Of a DNA stretch of 64,000 nt, positions 19,480 through 27,735 are shown in pieces. The stretch comes from Actinomyces graevenitzii C83. Its GTDB lineage: Bacteria; Actinomycetota; Actinomycetes; Actinomycetales; Actinomycetaceae. The stretch covers positions 248,001-312,000 of the forward strand of contig NZ_JH470338.1 in assembly GCF_000239695.1 (NCBI RefSeq), written 5' to 3'. Under the pieces are notes generated by a model. The model was not told the origin of the DNA. It was given only the letters and a program-made list of their open reading frames with translations, and made no database searches. Each line of letters starts with the position of its first letter. Position 1 is the stretch's first letter. A program made the translations under genes and the position numbers.

Positions 19480-19703
19480 CTAGGGGTGACTTCGTGCCCG
19501 CTTGCCGATCTTGTGCGCTCATGGTTAGCACTCGCGGCTGTGGCGACGACGTCGGCACGTGATTTGTGGCAAAAGCACGCTTTAAGGGTGGTTGCTAGCT
19601 GTTGAGGCTGCTAAGCTTGCAGGGCCGTCAAAGCCGGCCACGGCGCGTCATGCTTGGGAGAACCTGCCCCAGGCTCCGTGTAACGACCATGAGGAGTAAA
19701 TAT

Positions 19704-19973
19704 ATGTCGATCTCCGCTGAGCGCAAGCAGCAGCTAATCGCCGAGTACGCTACCCACGAGGGCGACACCGGTTCCCCCGAGGTTCAGGTCGCTATCCTCA
19801 CCGAGCGTATCTCTAACCTGACCGAGCACTTCAAGTCCCACAAGCACGACCACCACTCCCGTCGTGGTCTTTACCTGCTAATTGGTAAGCGTCGTCGCCT
19901 GCTGGACTACCTCTACGAAGAGGACATTGAGCGCTACCGTAGCCTCATCGCTCGTCTGGGCATTCGCCGCTGA
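19704..19973 (+). CDS. rpsO: 30S ribosomal protein S15
   Basis: S15 is an early-binding 16S rRNA protein. The product is 89 residues, the usual length, with [17 protein letters not shown] and the end [12 protein letters not shown]. The ATG at 19704 has GAGGAG 8 nt upstream; in-frame codons further up (to 19602) are leader. The roughly 90-nt leader can fold partly (GCTTGGG with CCCAGGC) and may allow autoregulation as in other bacteria, but no specific site is proven. A terminator separates it from pnp. Confidence 0.97.
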   Translation: MSISAERKQQLIAEYATHEGDTGSPEVQVAILTERISNLTEHFKSHKHDHHSRRGLYLLIGKRRRLLDYLYEEDIERYRSLIARLGIRR

Positions 19974-19994
19974 TCACTGGCGCATAAGCATACA

Positions 19995-20026
19995 AACGGC
20001 AATCTCGTTTAGAGGTTGCCGTTTTT
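19995..20026 (+). terminator. Intrinsic terminator between rpsO and pnp
   Basis: AACGGCAATCTC (19995-20006) pairs with GAGGTTGCCGTT (20012-20023), with one G-T pair and a 5-nt loop, and is followed by a T-run. Confidence 0.85.
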
Positions 20027-20123
20027 GCTTGCATTGCCTAGTTCACGCGCGGCCAAACCCACAAATGCCCTAAATGCCGCTAAGCTAGAAGGGATACATA
20101 AGAGAAGACGAAAGTGAATTTAG

Positions 20124-22469
20124 ATGTTCATTGATGACCCTGAGGTCACTGCGGCTGAAGCCGTAATCGACAATGGCGCTTTTGGTAAGCGCGTAGTCCG
20201 TTTTGAAACCGGACGACTAGCCAAGCAGGCCGCTGGCTCCGCTATGGCTTACCTGGATGGTCAGACCGCCATCCTGTCTGCCACCACTGTTGGCAAGCAC
20301 CCCAAAGACCAGTTCGACTTCTTCCCCCTCACTGTGGATGTGGAAGAGCGTCAGTACGCCGCCGGCCGCATCCCCGGTTCTTTCTTCCGTCGTGAAGGCC
20401 GCGCTGGCACCGAAGCTATCCTGGCTTGCCGTCTGATTGACCGCCCGCTACGCCCCTCCTTCGTTAAGGGCCTGCGTAACGAGGTCCAGGTAGTTGAGAC
20501 CGTACTGTCTATCGCTCCCGACGACGCCTACGACGTTCTAGCTATTAACGCCGCCTCCATGTCCACCCAGATTGCTGGGCTGCCCTTCGCGGGCCCGGTG
20601 GCCGGTACTCGCATCGCCCTGATTGACGGCCAGTGGGTAGCTTTCCCCCGTTACAGCGAGATTGAGCGCGCCACCTTCCAGATGGTTGTGGCCGGTCGTG
20701 TGCTGGAAGACGGCGACGTGGCCATCATGATGGTTGAGGCTGGTGCCACCGAGCACGCCTGGAACCTGATCAAGGCTGGCGCTGTGGCCCCCACCGAGGC
20801 TGTAGTAGCCGAGGGTCTAGAGGCCGCCAAGCCCTTCATCAAGGTTTTGTGCGAAGCCCAGATGGAGGTGGCTGCCCACGCTTCCAAGCCCACCGCCGAG
20901 TTCCCGCTCTACCTGGACTACACCGACGAGCAGTACGACGCCGTCGAGACCGCTGCTAAGGAGGCTGGCCTAGCCCAGGCTCTAAGCACCGAAGGCAAGC
21001 AGGCCCGCGACGAGGCCGTGGAAGCTATCCGCGACCAGGTCCTGGCCCAGCTAGCTGAGCGTTTCCCCGAGGAAGACGACGAGAAGGCCCTCAAGGCCGC
21101 CTTCAAGTCCGTCACCAAGAAGCTGGTGCGTCACCGCACCCTGACCGAGGGCATCCGTATGGATGGCCGTGGCACCAAGGACATCCGTACCCTGGCTGCC
21201 GAGGTTGAGGTACTTCCGCGCGTACACGGCTCGGCCCTGTTCGAGCGTGGTGAAACCCAGATCCTGGGCGTGACCACCTTGAACATGCTGCGCATGGAAC
21301 AGCAGCTGGACAACCTTTCACCCATCACCGCCAAGCGCTACATGCACCACTACAACTTCCCGCCCTTCTCCACCGGTGAGACCGGGCGTGTGGGTGCCCC
21401 CAAGCGTCGCGAAATCGGTCACGGTAACCTGGCCGAGCGCGCCCTGGTGCCGGTGCTGCCTAGCCGTGAAGAGTTCCCCTACGCTATCCGTCAGGTCTCT
21501 GAGGCTCTAGGCTCCAACGGCTCCACCTCCATGGGTAGCGTGTGTGCCTCCACCCTGAGCCTGCTGCAGGCCGGTGTGCCGCTGCGCGCCCCTGTTGCCG
21601 GTATCGCCATGGGTCTAATGCACGAGGAAATCGACGGCGAAACCAAGTGGGCCACCCTGACCGATATTCTCGGTTCTGAGGACGCCTTCGGCGACATGGA
21701 CTTCAAGGTTGCCGGTACCGCCGACTTCATCACCGCCCTGCAGCTGGACACCAAGCTTGACGGCCTACCCTCTGAGGTTCTGGCCGGCGCCCTGGGCCAG
21801 GCTCGCGATGCCCGCCTGCACATCCTGGGCGTGCTCAACGAAGCTATCTCCACCCCGGACGAGCTCTCTCCCTACGCCCCGCGCGTGCTGACCGTTAACA
21901 TCCCGGTTGACAAGATCGGTGAGGTTATCGGCCCCAAGGGCAAGATGATCAACCAGATCCAGGAAGACACTGGCGCTGAGCTAACCATTGAGGACGACGG
22001 CACCGTCTACATTGGCGCCTCTGACGGCCCCTCCGCTGAGGCCGCCCGTGAAGCCGTGAACGCTATCGCCAACCCCCAGATGCCTGAGGTGGGCGAGCGT
22101 TTCGTGGGTACGGTTGTTAAGACCACCACCTTCGGTGCTTTCATCTCCCTGACTCCCGGCAAGGATGGCCTGCTGCACATCAGCCAGATCCGTCGCCTAG
22201 TTGGTGGCAAGCGCGTGGAGAACGTTGAGGATGTCCTCAAGGTTGGCGACAAGGTCCAGGTTGAACTGGCCGAGATCGACCCGCGTGGCAAGCTCAGCCT
22301 GCACGCCGTGCTGAACGAAGAGCAGCTGGCTGCTGAAGCCGCCAACAACGAGGCTCGCGAGGCTCACCGCGCCGAGCGTGGCGCCCGTGAGGAGGGTGAC
22401 GCCCCGGTACGTGAGCGTCGTCCCCGCCGTCGTCGCACCCGCACCCTGAGCGAAGAAACTCAGGACTGA
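20124..22469 (+). CDS. pnp: Polyribonucleotide nucleotidyltransferase (PNPase)
   Basis: PNPase degrades RNA 3' to 5' using phosphate and can add tails. The 781-residue protein has two RNase PH cores separated by a helical domain, a KH domain (about 590-650, with GPKGKMI) and an S1 domain (about 655-725, with [15 protein letters not shown]), then a basic Arg-rich tail. The ATG at 20124 has only a weak GAAG-type ribosome site. Two hairpins follow the stop. The following gene in related genomes is the M16 peptidase; here an ABC transporter cassette lies between. Confidence 0.97.
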   Translation: MFIDDPEVTAAEAVIDNGAFGKRVVRFETGRLAKQAAGSAMAYLDGQTAILSATTVGKHPKDQFDFFPLTVDVEERQYAAGRIPGSFFRREGRAGTEAILACRLIDRPLRPSFVKGLRNEVQVVETVLSIAPDDAYDVLAINAASMSTQIAGLPFAGPVAGTRIALIDGQWVAFPRYSEIERATFQMVVAGRVLEDGDVAIMMVEAGATEHAWNLIKAGAVAPTEAVVAEGLEAAKPFIKVLCEAQMEVAAHASKPTAEFPLYLDYTDEQYDAVETAAKEAGLAQALSTEGKQARDEAVEAIRDQVLAQLAERFPEEDDEKALKAAFKSVTKKLVRHRTLTEGIRMDGRGTKDIRTLAAEVEVLPRVHGSALFERGETQILGVTTLNMLRMEQQLDNLSPITAKRYMHHYNFPPFSTGETGRVGAPKRREIGHGNLAERALVPVLPSREEFPYAIRQVSEALGSNGSTSMGSVCASTLSLLQAGVPLRAPVAGIAMGLMHEEIDGETKWATLTDILGSEDAFGDMDFKVAGTADFITALQLDTKLDGLPSEVLAGALGQARDARLHILGVLNEAISTPDELSPYAPRVLTVNIPVDKIGEVIGPKGKMINQIQEDTGAELTIEDDGTVYIGASDGPSAEAAREAVNAIANPQMPEVGERFVGTVVKTTTFGAFISLTPGKDGLLHISQIRRLVGGKRVENVEDVLKVGDKVQVELAEIDPRGKLSLHAVLNEEQLAAEAANNEAREAHRAERGAREEGDAPVRERRPRRRRTRTLSEETQD

Positions 22470-22479
22470 ACCGCCTGCA

Positions 22480-22498
22480 CCTTGAGCCAAACTCAAGG
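22480..22498 (+). terminator. Small hairpin after pnp
   Basis: CCTTGAG and CTCAAGG form a perfect 7-bp stem around CCAAA. It lies 6 nt before a longer hairpin and may contribute to 3'-end formation. Confidence 0.4.
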
Positions 22499-22503
22499 AG
22501 CTT

Positions 22504-22537
22504 AGGTTTGGGGTCGGAATTTTCCGGCCCCAAACCT
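22504..22537. terminator. Convergent hairpin after pnp
   Basis: AGGTTTGGGGTCGG pairs with CCGGCCCCAAACCT (one G-T pair) around AATTTT. It separates pnp from the convergent ABC transporter genes. Confidence 0.7.
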
Positions 22538-22583
22538 GTCTCTAAGTGCTCTAAGCTGCGCGCTACTTACTTTAACGTGAAGT

Positions 22584-23192
22584 TTAGAAATATTGCCGAC
22601 TAAGGTGCAGACGGCTATCAACCACTGCCAACACTGTAAGCAGCGCTGCCAGGGGAGCCTGGAAGGGGGCAGTGTCTAAATTAAAAACAAAATTAAACTC
22701 CCAAGGTACAAGCCCAGCCAGGGACATTATCATCACTACCGCAATAGGAGCTAAGGCAGCTACATAGCGGTTAGTCCAACTAGCGCTTAATGCAGTTAAA
22801 GCGCAAAGAATTAGCAGCAGCCAAGTGCGAAACCAAGTATCTATATTGGCTGGTAAGAGCAGATTCGTTAAACCTATTAAGGCAAGATTTAACGCTAAAA
22901 ACACGCTGGTGCGTAGCAGCTGTAAACGCAGTACACCACTCTTGCTAGTAAATTCAGCCCAGGGGACGCTTGGGGAAAGCATCATGGTGCTGGCACTAAT
23001 CGCGACGGCGCCCGCTAGCGTGCCCAACTGCTCTTGGGAGGCAATGGAGGCAGTGGTGTCGGGGTGGACCCGAATTTGCACTTCACTGAGCACAGCTGAA
23101 GTTAGCCAAGCAGTAAGGCTAACTAAAATGCCGATAACTGTACTACGATGGCAGCTATTTTTTAATATCGTCAAGTGTGGCTTCACAGGCAA
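22584..23192 (-). CDS. Small integral membrane protein of the ABC cassette
   Basis: This protein of up to 202 residues has five or six hydrophobic segments and no motif I recognise. It overlaps the 3' end of the permease gene by up to 38 nt, so the two are translationally linked; the start is uncertain among TTG 23192, GTG 23186 and TTG 23174. It is probably an accessory membrane subunit of the ABC transporter upstream. Codon use is A/T-richer than in pnp or the M16 peptidase, as in the whole cassette. Confidence 0.65.
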   Translation of the reverse strand: MPVKPHLTILKNSCHRSTVIGILVSLTAWLTSAVLSEVQIRVHPDTTASIASQEQLGTLAGAVAISASTMMLSPSVPWAEFTSKSGVLRLQLLRTSVFLALNLALIGLTNLLLPANIDTWFRTWLLLILCALTALSASWTNRYVAALAPIAVVMIMSLAGLVPWEFNFVFNLDTAPFQAPLAALLTVLAVVDSRLHLSRQYF

Positions 23193-24462
23193 GAATCTTC
23201 TGGGCTTTACGGTTCAAAGTGTTCTCAAGGGAAGCATAAGGCACAGAGCTGAGATACTTTTCAGCCCCTAACGCCTCGCTAGTGGCAGAGGGGCGTAGCT
23301 GGGCATAGTCAGGCAAACTAGTTTCGCTCACGCCACTACGCTTTAACCACCACAGTGACAATCCTAAATTTAGGTCTTTACCTGCCGACTTATCTGTACA
23401 GTTAGCCAGCAGATAGTTGCTGGCAAGCTTGGCAGCTAGAGCATCTCTATCAACTAAAGCCGTATCCATATACTCACCAAAGCCACTTGGTGCATAGATA
23501 GCTTTTTGAGGTGCACTAGCTAAAGTAGCTTCAAGGTCAGTTACTGCGCCAACTAGGGTTTTGGGGCGTAAATTAGCAGGCAGCGTACTAATTAACGAAG
23601 AGCCATGAGTTAGGTAAGCGTCTAGACCCTGTGCCCCATAGGCGGGGCTACATACCGTAAGTGTGGCGTTAGATTTACAAACTGCACTATCGGCGCCGCT
23701 AATAGCTGTGCTGTTTATACCGTAGCTACCGGTTAGGACAGTGATAACTACCAGCAGTGCTAACGCACACCTGCGTAGTAGCCCGCTTGCTTGGAAAACA
23801 AAGGCCAGCAGTGTACAGGTGACAGCCGCCCAAAAAAGCAAACGCAGCGTAAGAGTAGCCGTGCTAGTGCGCAGGTACAGCCAAGGCAAGCTATCCCAAA
23901 AAGTGAAGGCCAAGCCGAGAGACTGCACCCCATCATAGGCTGAAGTAAGCGCAATCAGCGTATAGGGCAGGCAAGGGGCTATACAGATCGCGGGCACAGC
24001 CCCCAAATATCGGGCTAAAGCAAGGCCTAAAGCGGTCATCGCTGCGTAACTTACCAACACATTTAGCAGTGCCATAAGGCAAGGAAGCAATAAGTTTTGG
24101 GTATGCACAGAGGTCAGCCAGACATAAATCTGGACTGGAATGAAAATTAGCCAGGTAACGCCAGTGAAGGTTAAGGTTATGGCTGCAAAAAGCTCACGTG
24201 CAGGGGCATAGGGCTGGTGGGGGCTTAACCTGATCAAGTCTGGTAGAGGCTGATTTTTGAGGTAGCCACCAGCCCAAGCTGCAAAGGTGGCAGCAAAACA
24301 CATGGGCAGCAAAGTGGTGCCAAGCAAAACGCCGGTTACGGCCGGATACCAGCCAAGCCACTGAGCACGCGGTTTAAATAATTCCCAGACAAAGTAACTA
24401 GATAGCACTGCGCAAACTAAGACAAAAGCTATCCGCTGGCGAGGCAGCAATACTTTAAACAT
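23155..24462 (-). CDS. ABC-2-like permease with extracellular Cys-containing domain
   Basis: The 435-residue protein has about six membrane helices in the first 250 residues and then a largely extracytoplasmic C-terminal domain that starts VCKSNATLTVCSPAYGAQGL. The form VCxxPAYxxxLxxYL resembles a motif I remember from actinobacterial ABC-2 permeases linked to peptide or lantibiotic export, so export of or resistance to a small molecule or peptide is a fair guess. Its stop lies inside the start region of the next membrane gene, and its start is one base from the ATPase stop. It is poorly conserved, and its A/T-rich codons suggest transfer. Confidence 0.65.
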   Translation of the reverse strand: MFKVLLPRQRIAFVLVCAVLSSYFVWELFKPRAQWLGWYPAVTGVLLGTTLLPMCFAATFAAWAGGYLKNQPLPDLIRLSPHQPYAPARELFAAITLTFTGVTWLIFIPVQIYVWLTSVHTQNLLLPCLMALLNVLVSYAAMTALGLALARYLGAVPAICIAPCLPYTLIALTSAYDGVQSLGLAFTFWDSLPWLYLRTSTATLTLRLLFWAAVTCTLLAFVFQASGLLRRCALALLVVITVLTGSYGINSTAISGADSAVCKSNATLTVCSPAYGAQGLDAYLTHGSSLISTLPANLRPKTLVGAVTDLEATLASAPQKAIYAPSGFGEYMDTALVDRDALAAKLASNYLLANCTDKSAGKDLNLGLSLWWLKRSGVSETSLPDYAQLRPSATSEALGAEKYLSSVPYASLENTLNRKAQKILACEATLDDIKK

Positions 24463-24463
24463 A

Positions 24464-25237
24464 TTACATACCGATCTTGGAGCGAAGGAGCTCTAAAGTT
24501 AATGCGTCTTGCTCGCGTAAAGCATCTATTGAAAAAGCAGATTTGATGGTTTTGTCTGCTATAGTCACGCAGCTATTAGCGGCTAAGAAAACATCTTCAA
24601 GGATGTGGGTCGATAGGATAATAATGCACTTGCTGCTAAGTGGCGTTAAAGCATTTAGGAAAGCTTGACGCTGCGTAGGGTCAAGTCCCACAGACGGTTC
24701 GTCTAGTAGCAACACTTTAGGGTTACCAAGCATAGCTCCGGCCAGAGTGACACGCCTGCGAGTGCCGCCTGAAAGCTGGCGCATAGGGCAAGCTAAAACT
24801 TGCTCAACTTCTAGCTGCTGGGTCAGGTTAGTTATAGCGGTTTCGGCTTCGCGGCTAGGAATTTGTTTAAGCCAACAAAGGTAACGCAAGTAATCTATTG
24901 CTACTATATTTTTAGCTAGGCTGGCCTGTTGGGGGAGCCAGCCTAAAAGTTTGCGATATTCAGCTAGCTTACTGGCTGAGGTGTGAATAGAGTGACCGCA
25001 GTAATTTATCTGCCCAGATTTGGGTTTAAGCAAACTAGCTAGTAGCCGCAAGAGAGTGGTTTTACCCGAACCATTGTCGCCTACTAGTGCGGTTATACCG
25101 TTTTCAAATGTGTGGCAGCAATTATTTAAAATCTGCTCACCGCTACGGTAGTGAAAACCAATCTCTTGCAACTCTAGCGTCATTATTTGCCTGTTCTCAG
25201 TAACTTGAGCTAAAGGAACGCATGTAATCTGCTTCAT
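24464..25237 (-). CDS. ABC transporter ATP-binding protein
   Basis: The 257-residue subunit has Walker A GDNGSGKT (53-60), Q-loop near LPQQ, signature LSGGT (155-159), Walker B LLLDEP (176-181) and a following H-loop (STHILED), so it should be an active ATPase. It should energise the permease encoded just downstream. ATG 25237 would be leaderless (TAACCT 5 nt upstream); an alternative ATG at 25183 gives the more usual N-terminus MTLELQEIGFHYRSG. The gene is divergent from the M16 peptidase with a 457-bp gap. Confidence 0.85.
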   Translation of the reverse strand: MKQITCVPLAQVTENRQIMTLELQEIGFHYRSGEQILNNCCHTFENGITALVGDNGSGKTTLLRLLASLLKPKSGQINYCGHSIHTSASKLAEYRKLLGWLPQQASLAKNIVAIDYLRYLCWLKQIPSREAETAITNLTQQLEVEQVLACPMRQLSGGTRRRVTLAGAMLGNPKVLLLDEPSVGLDPTQRQAFLNALTPLSSKCIIILSTHILEDVFLAANSCVTIADKTIKSAFSIDALREQDALTLELLRSKIGM

Positions 25238-25242
25238 CGGCT

Positions 25243-25248
25243 AGGTTA
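25243..25248 (-). promoter_or_regulatory. Possible leaderless -10 box (TAACCT) of the ABC cassette
   Basis: TAACCT on the minus strand ends 5 nt before the ATG at 25237. The spacing is 1 nt short of the best examples in this window. Confidence 0.35.
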
Positions 25249-25472
25249 ACACGCTCACTTAGCGTCAATGACGTAAGCGCCCCGGCGTCGTCGTAAATAT
25301 CGCCAGAGCTTGCCAACCATCCCTGTGATCAGCAGAAACTTGCCTATCGCTGTCAGCGCTAGCCTGCAAAGCAGGTCTGGTTTGCTAGGGTTAGTGTCCC
25401 ATTAGGTGGACATATCTCACTTATCTGCCAACTATCTATGACCAGGGCCTTTGCATGCGTTAACATGTAACC

Positions 25473-25560
25473 CGTTAAGCCGCTTGCGCTTACATGCGGT
25501 CAATTTTGGCCGAAAAAGTCGAGGGTGGGACGTTTTAGGGGTACGTCTCACCCTCCTTTT
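25473..25560 (+). ncRNA. Candidate small RNA with its own promoter and terminator
   Basis: The 457-bp gap 25238-25694 holds no convincing gene, but a transcription unit can be drawn inside it: ATGACC (25438-25443), 17 bp, TAACAT (25461-25466), then a strong T-tailed terminator ending near 25560. The RNA would be about 88 nt and could also fold CGGTCA with TGGCCG upstream of the terminator. The M16 peptidase gene has a separate leaderless promoter, so this is not obviously its leader. No known RNA family was recognised. Bases 25249-25430 show nothing I can name. Confidence 0.4.
25521..25560 (+). terminator. Intrinsic terminator in the ABC / M16 peptidase gap
   Basis: GAGGGTGGGACGT (25521-25533) pairs with ACGTCTCACCCTC (25543-25555) with one mismatch, followed by CTTTTT. 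No plus-strand gene lies directly upstream, which is why a small RNA is proposed. Confidence 0.75.
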
Positions 25561-25682
25561 TATTTGCCGACGCCGCCCGCTAAGTCCCTATCACCCCCGG
25601 CCGCCCACTAACCCTGCCTCCAGCCCTCAGCGCCAGCGCAACCATTTTTAGGCGCGTTTTCAGGGCTAAGTGGCTTGCTTGA

Positions 25683-25688
25683 TATGCT
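25683..25688 (+). promoter_or_regulatory. -10 box (TATGCT) of a leaderless M16 peptidase promoter
   Basis: TATGCT ends exactly 6 nt before the GTG at 25695, and no Shine-Dalgarno sequence is present. Confidence 0.6.
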
Positions 25689-25694
25689 CGCCTA

Positions 25695-27035
25695 GTGAGT
25701 GAATTTCAGTCTTATAGCGAGGTCGAACTGCTTCGCGGCGTCGCCGGCCAAGCAGACACAGAGCTGTTCCTTGACGACGACGGCGCCCACCTGCGTCGCT
25801 CAATTTTGCCTGGCGGCGTGCGGGTCATTACCGAGGATGTGCCTGGACTGCGCTCAGCCAGCGTGGGCTACTGGTTCGGGGTGGGTAGCCGCGACGAACG
25901 CCCTGGTCAAGAAGGCTCCACTCACTTTTTAGAGCACCTACTGTTTAAAGGTACCGCGCGCCGTAGCGCCGCCGAGATTGCCACCGCTTTTGACATGATT
26001 GGCGGCGAATCCAATGCGGCCACGTCAAAAGAACACACCTCCTACTATGCGCGGGTGCAGGCCAGTGACATGCCGGTGGCTCTAGATATTGTCACCGACA
26101 TGGTTACCAGCTCCCTGCTGGATCCCAAAGAGGTGGAAACTGAGCGTGGCGTGATTGTCTCAGAGCTAGCGGAAGCCGCCGATGACCCTAGCGACCTGGC
26201 CCATGAAACCTTCGTTAAATCGGTTTTTGGCCAAGACACTGAGCTGGGTCGGCCGGTAGGCGGCACCGCCCAGGCCGTGGTGGATGTGCCACGCGACGCC
26301 GTGTGGGACCACTATCAGCGCAACTATGCTTCCGATACTTTGATTGTGGCCGCAGCTGGGCATGTTAACCATGACCAGATCTGCCAGCAGGTGTCTGAGC
26401 AGCTAGCCCAGGTAGGCTGGAATACAGACAGTCAAGCCCTGCCGCGTGCTCGCCGCAGTGAGGCCAGCCAGCTGCAGAAGCTAAAGCCCCAAGACATGTA
26501 TGTGGAGCGCGAAAGCGAACAAAGCCACGTGTATTTGGGCACCCCCGGCATCGCTATCGGTGATGAGCGGCGCTGGCCCCTTAGTGTGATGACCACGATT
26601 TTGGGTGGCGGCATGTCTTCGCGCCTGTTCCAGTCCATCCGTGAGCAGCGCGGACTGGCCTACACCACCTACGCTTTTGACCTTAGCTACGCCGATGCGG
26701 GGGCCTTTGGGATCTACGCCGGCTGCGCCAAGGAAAACGTTGACCAGGTGCTGGAACTGATGAGCGCGCAGTGGGAGCGTCTCGCTAGCGACGGGGTCAG
26801 CGAACAGGAGCTAGAGCGGGCACGTGGTCAGCTGCGAGGTTCCATGGTGCTGGGGGGAGAGGACTCCCTGGCACGTATGGGGCGTTTAGGCCGGGCTGAG
26901 GTGAGTACTGGTCGCCTGCGTTCAATGGCTGAAAACCTGCGTCTACTTGATGCGGTTGACGCCGAGCAGGTGCGGGCAGTGGCGGCCTGGTTGGCTAACG
27001 GACCGCGCGCCCAGGTGGTGGTGGGCCAGCGCTGA
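25695..27035 (+). CDS. pepR: M16 family zinc peptidase (processing peptidase-like)
   Basis: The 446-residue protein has the inverted zinc motif HFLEH (77-81) with Glu80 as catalytic base, the third ligand Glu157 in VSELAEA 76 residues later, and the C-terminal half with the R/Y substrate-binding region REQRGLAYTTYAF. It is thus an active-type M16B peptidase, probably cytosolic. In mycobacteria the homologue lies directly after pnp. Here the ABC cassette separates them and a leaderless promoter is visible. The substrate is unknown. Confidence 0.93.
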   Translation: MSEFQSYSEVELLRGVAGQADTELFLDDDGAHLRRSILPGGVRVITEDVPGLRSASVGYWFGVGSRDERPGQEGSTHFLEHLLFKGTARRSAAEIATAFDMIGGESNAATSKEHTSYYARVQASDMPVALDIVTDMVTSSLLDPKEVETERGVIVSELAEAADDPSDLAHETFVKSVFGQDTELGRPVGGTAQAVVDVPRDAVWDHYQRNYASDTLIVAAAGHVNHDQICQQVSEQLAQVGWNTDSQALPRARRSEASQLQKLKPQDMYVERESEQSHVYLGTPGIAIGDERRWPLSVMTTILGGGMSSRLFQSIREQRGLAYTTYAFDLSYADAGAFGIYAGCAKENVDQVLELMSAQWERLASDGVSEQELERARGQLRGSMVLGGEDSLARMGRLGRAEVSTGRLRSMAENLRLLDAVDAEQVRAVAAWLANGPRAQVVVGQR

Positions 27036-27089
27036 GCTGGCACTTTTAACTGCCCAATTTGGGGTGCTCACTTTAGGGCACCTAGGTGC

Positions 27090-27119
27090 GGGGCGCCAGC
27101 GTCTAGAGGCTGGCGCCCC
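27090..27119. terminator. Convergent hairpin between the M16 peptidase and GNAT genes
   Basis: GGGGCGCCAGC and GCTGGCGCCCC form a perfect 11-bp stem with an 8-nt loop. It overlaps the last codons of the minus-strand GNAT gene. Confidence 0.7.
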
Positions 27120-27639
27120 AGCATACTTCGCTTACGTCTTGGCCTACGCTCAGTTTGCGTTGAGCTCCGGCCATAGGTGCCAGTCCGGCGCTGGTTAGCA
27201 GGCGCACATATGATTCGTCTCCGCGAATAACCCACATGGAAATATTGGCCATCTTGTTTTGTTTGGCCAGGTCGGCGCAGGCGGCGAGGAGGCGTGAGCC
27301 GTGTCCGTGGCGCTGGTAGGCGGGGTGTACGGCTAGGGCGGTGATTTCGCCGTCGCCGTCGCTGTCAGGGGCTAGGGCTGCTAGGCCGACGACGGCGCCC
27401 GCCTGGGTAGCTACCAGCACGTGGTGGTTGGGGGAGGGTGGGTTAGTGACCGCTTCTTGCCAGCCTGAAGCCAGTACGGCAGGGGTGATCATGGCACTAA
27501 CGCTCACCGGTAGCTCCTGGCTGCTGCCGGCCTGCAAGGTGGCTAGCATGGCGCCAGCGTGAGCTATGCCCATGGCCTCTAGGTCTTCAACCCTGGCGGG
27601 GCGTACAAAACAGTTGCTATCACTAGCCTGAGAAGTCAT
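27103..27639 (-). CDS. GNAT family N-acetyltransferase
   Basis: The 178-residue protein has a clear GNAT core: VGLAALAPDSDGDGEITALAVHPAYQRHGHGSRLL contains the acetyl-CoA loop QRHGHG, and the end YVRLLTSAGL is typical. The acceptor is unknown. The ATG at 27639 has no Shine-Dalgarno sequence but a TACACT box 7 nt upstream. It is separated from the upstream acyl-CoA ligase gene by a strong hairpin, so it is probably transcribed alone. Confidence 0.85.
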   Translation of the reverse strand: MTSQASDSNCFVRPARVEDLEAMGIAHAGAMLATLQAGSSQELPVSVSAMITPAVLASGWQEAVTNPPSPNHHVLVATQAGAVVGLAALAPDSDGDGEITALAVHPAYQRHGHGSRLLAACADLAKQNKMANISMWVIRGDESYVRLLTSAGLAPMAGAQRKLSVGQDVSEVCWGASL

Positions 27640-27646
27640 GGGCCAA

Positions 27647-27652
27647 AGTGTA
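27647..27652 (-). promoter_or_regulatory. Possible leaderless -10 box (TACACT) of the GNAT gene
   Basis: TACACT on the minus strand ends 7 nt before the ATG at 27639. It lies just after the terminator hairpin of the upstream gene. Confidence 0.45.
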
Positions 27653-27677
27653 CTATGGCTGGCACCTTAGACATTGA

Positions 27678-27722
27678 AAGACCAGTTGCTAAGGTCCCAA
27701 TGGAAACTTAGCAACTGGTCTT
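27678..27722 (-). terminator. Terminator hairpin after the acyl-CoA ligase gene
   Basis: AAGACCAGTTGCTAAG (27678-27693) and CTTAGCAACTGGTCTT (27707-27722) form a perfect 16-bp stem with a 13-nt loop, followed on the minus strand by TTTC. Confidence 0.75.
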
Positions 27723-27735
27723 AAAGCTAGCGTGC

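Noticed and set aside
25451..25651. 66-codon plus-strand frame in the ABC / M16 peptidase gap
   Set aside because: It runs through the strong terminator at 25521-25560, has no ribosome-binding site and an odd composition.
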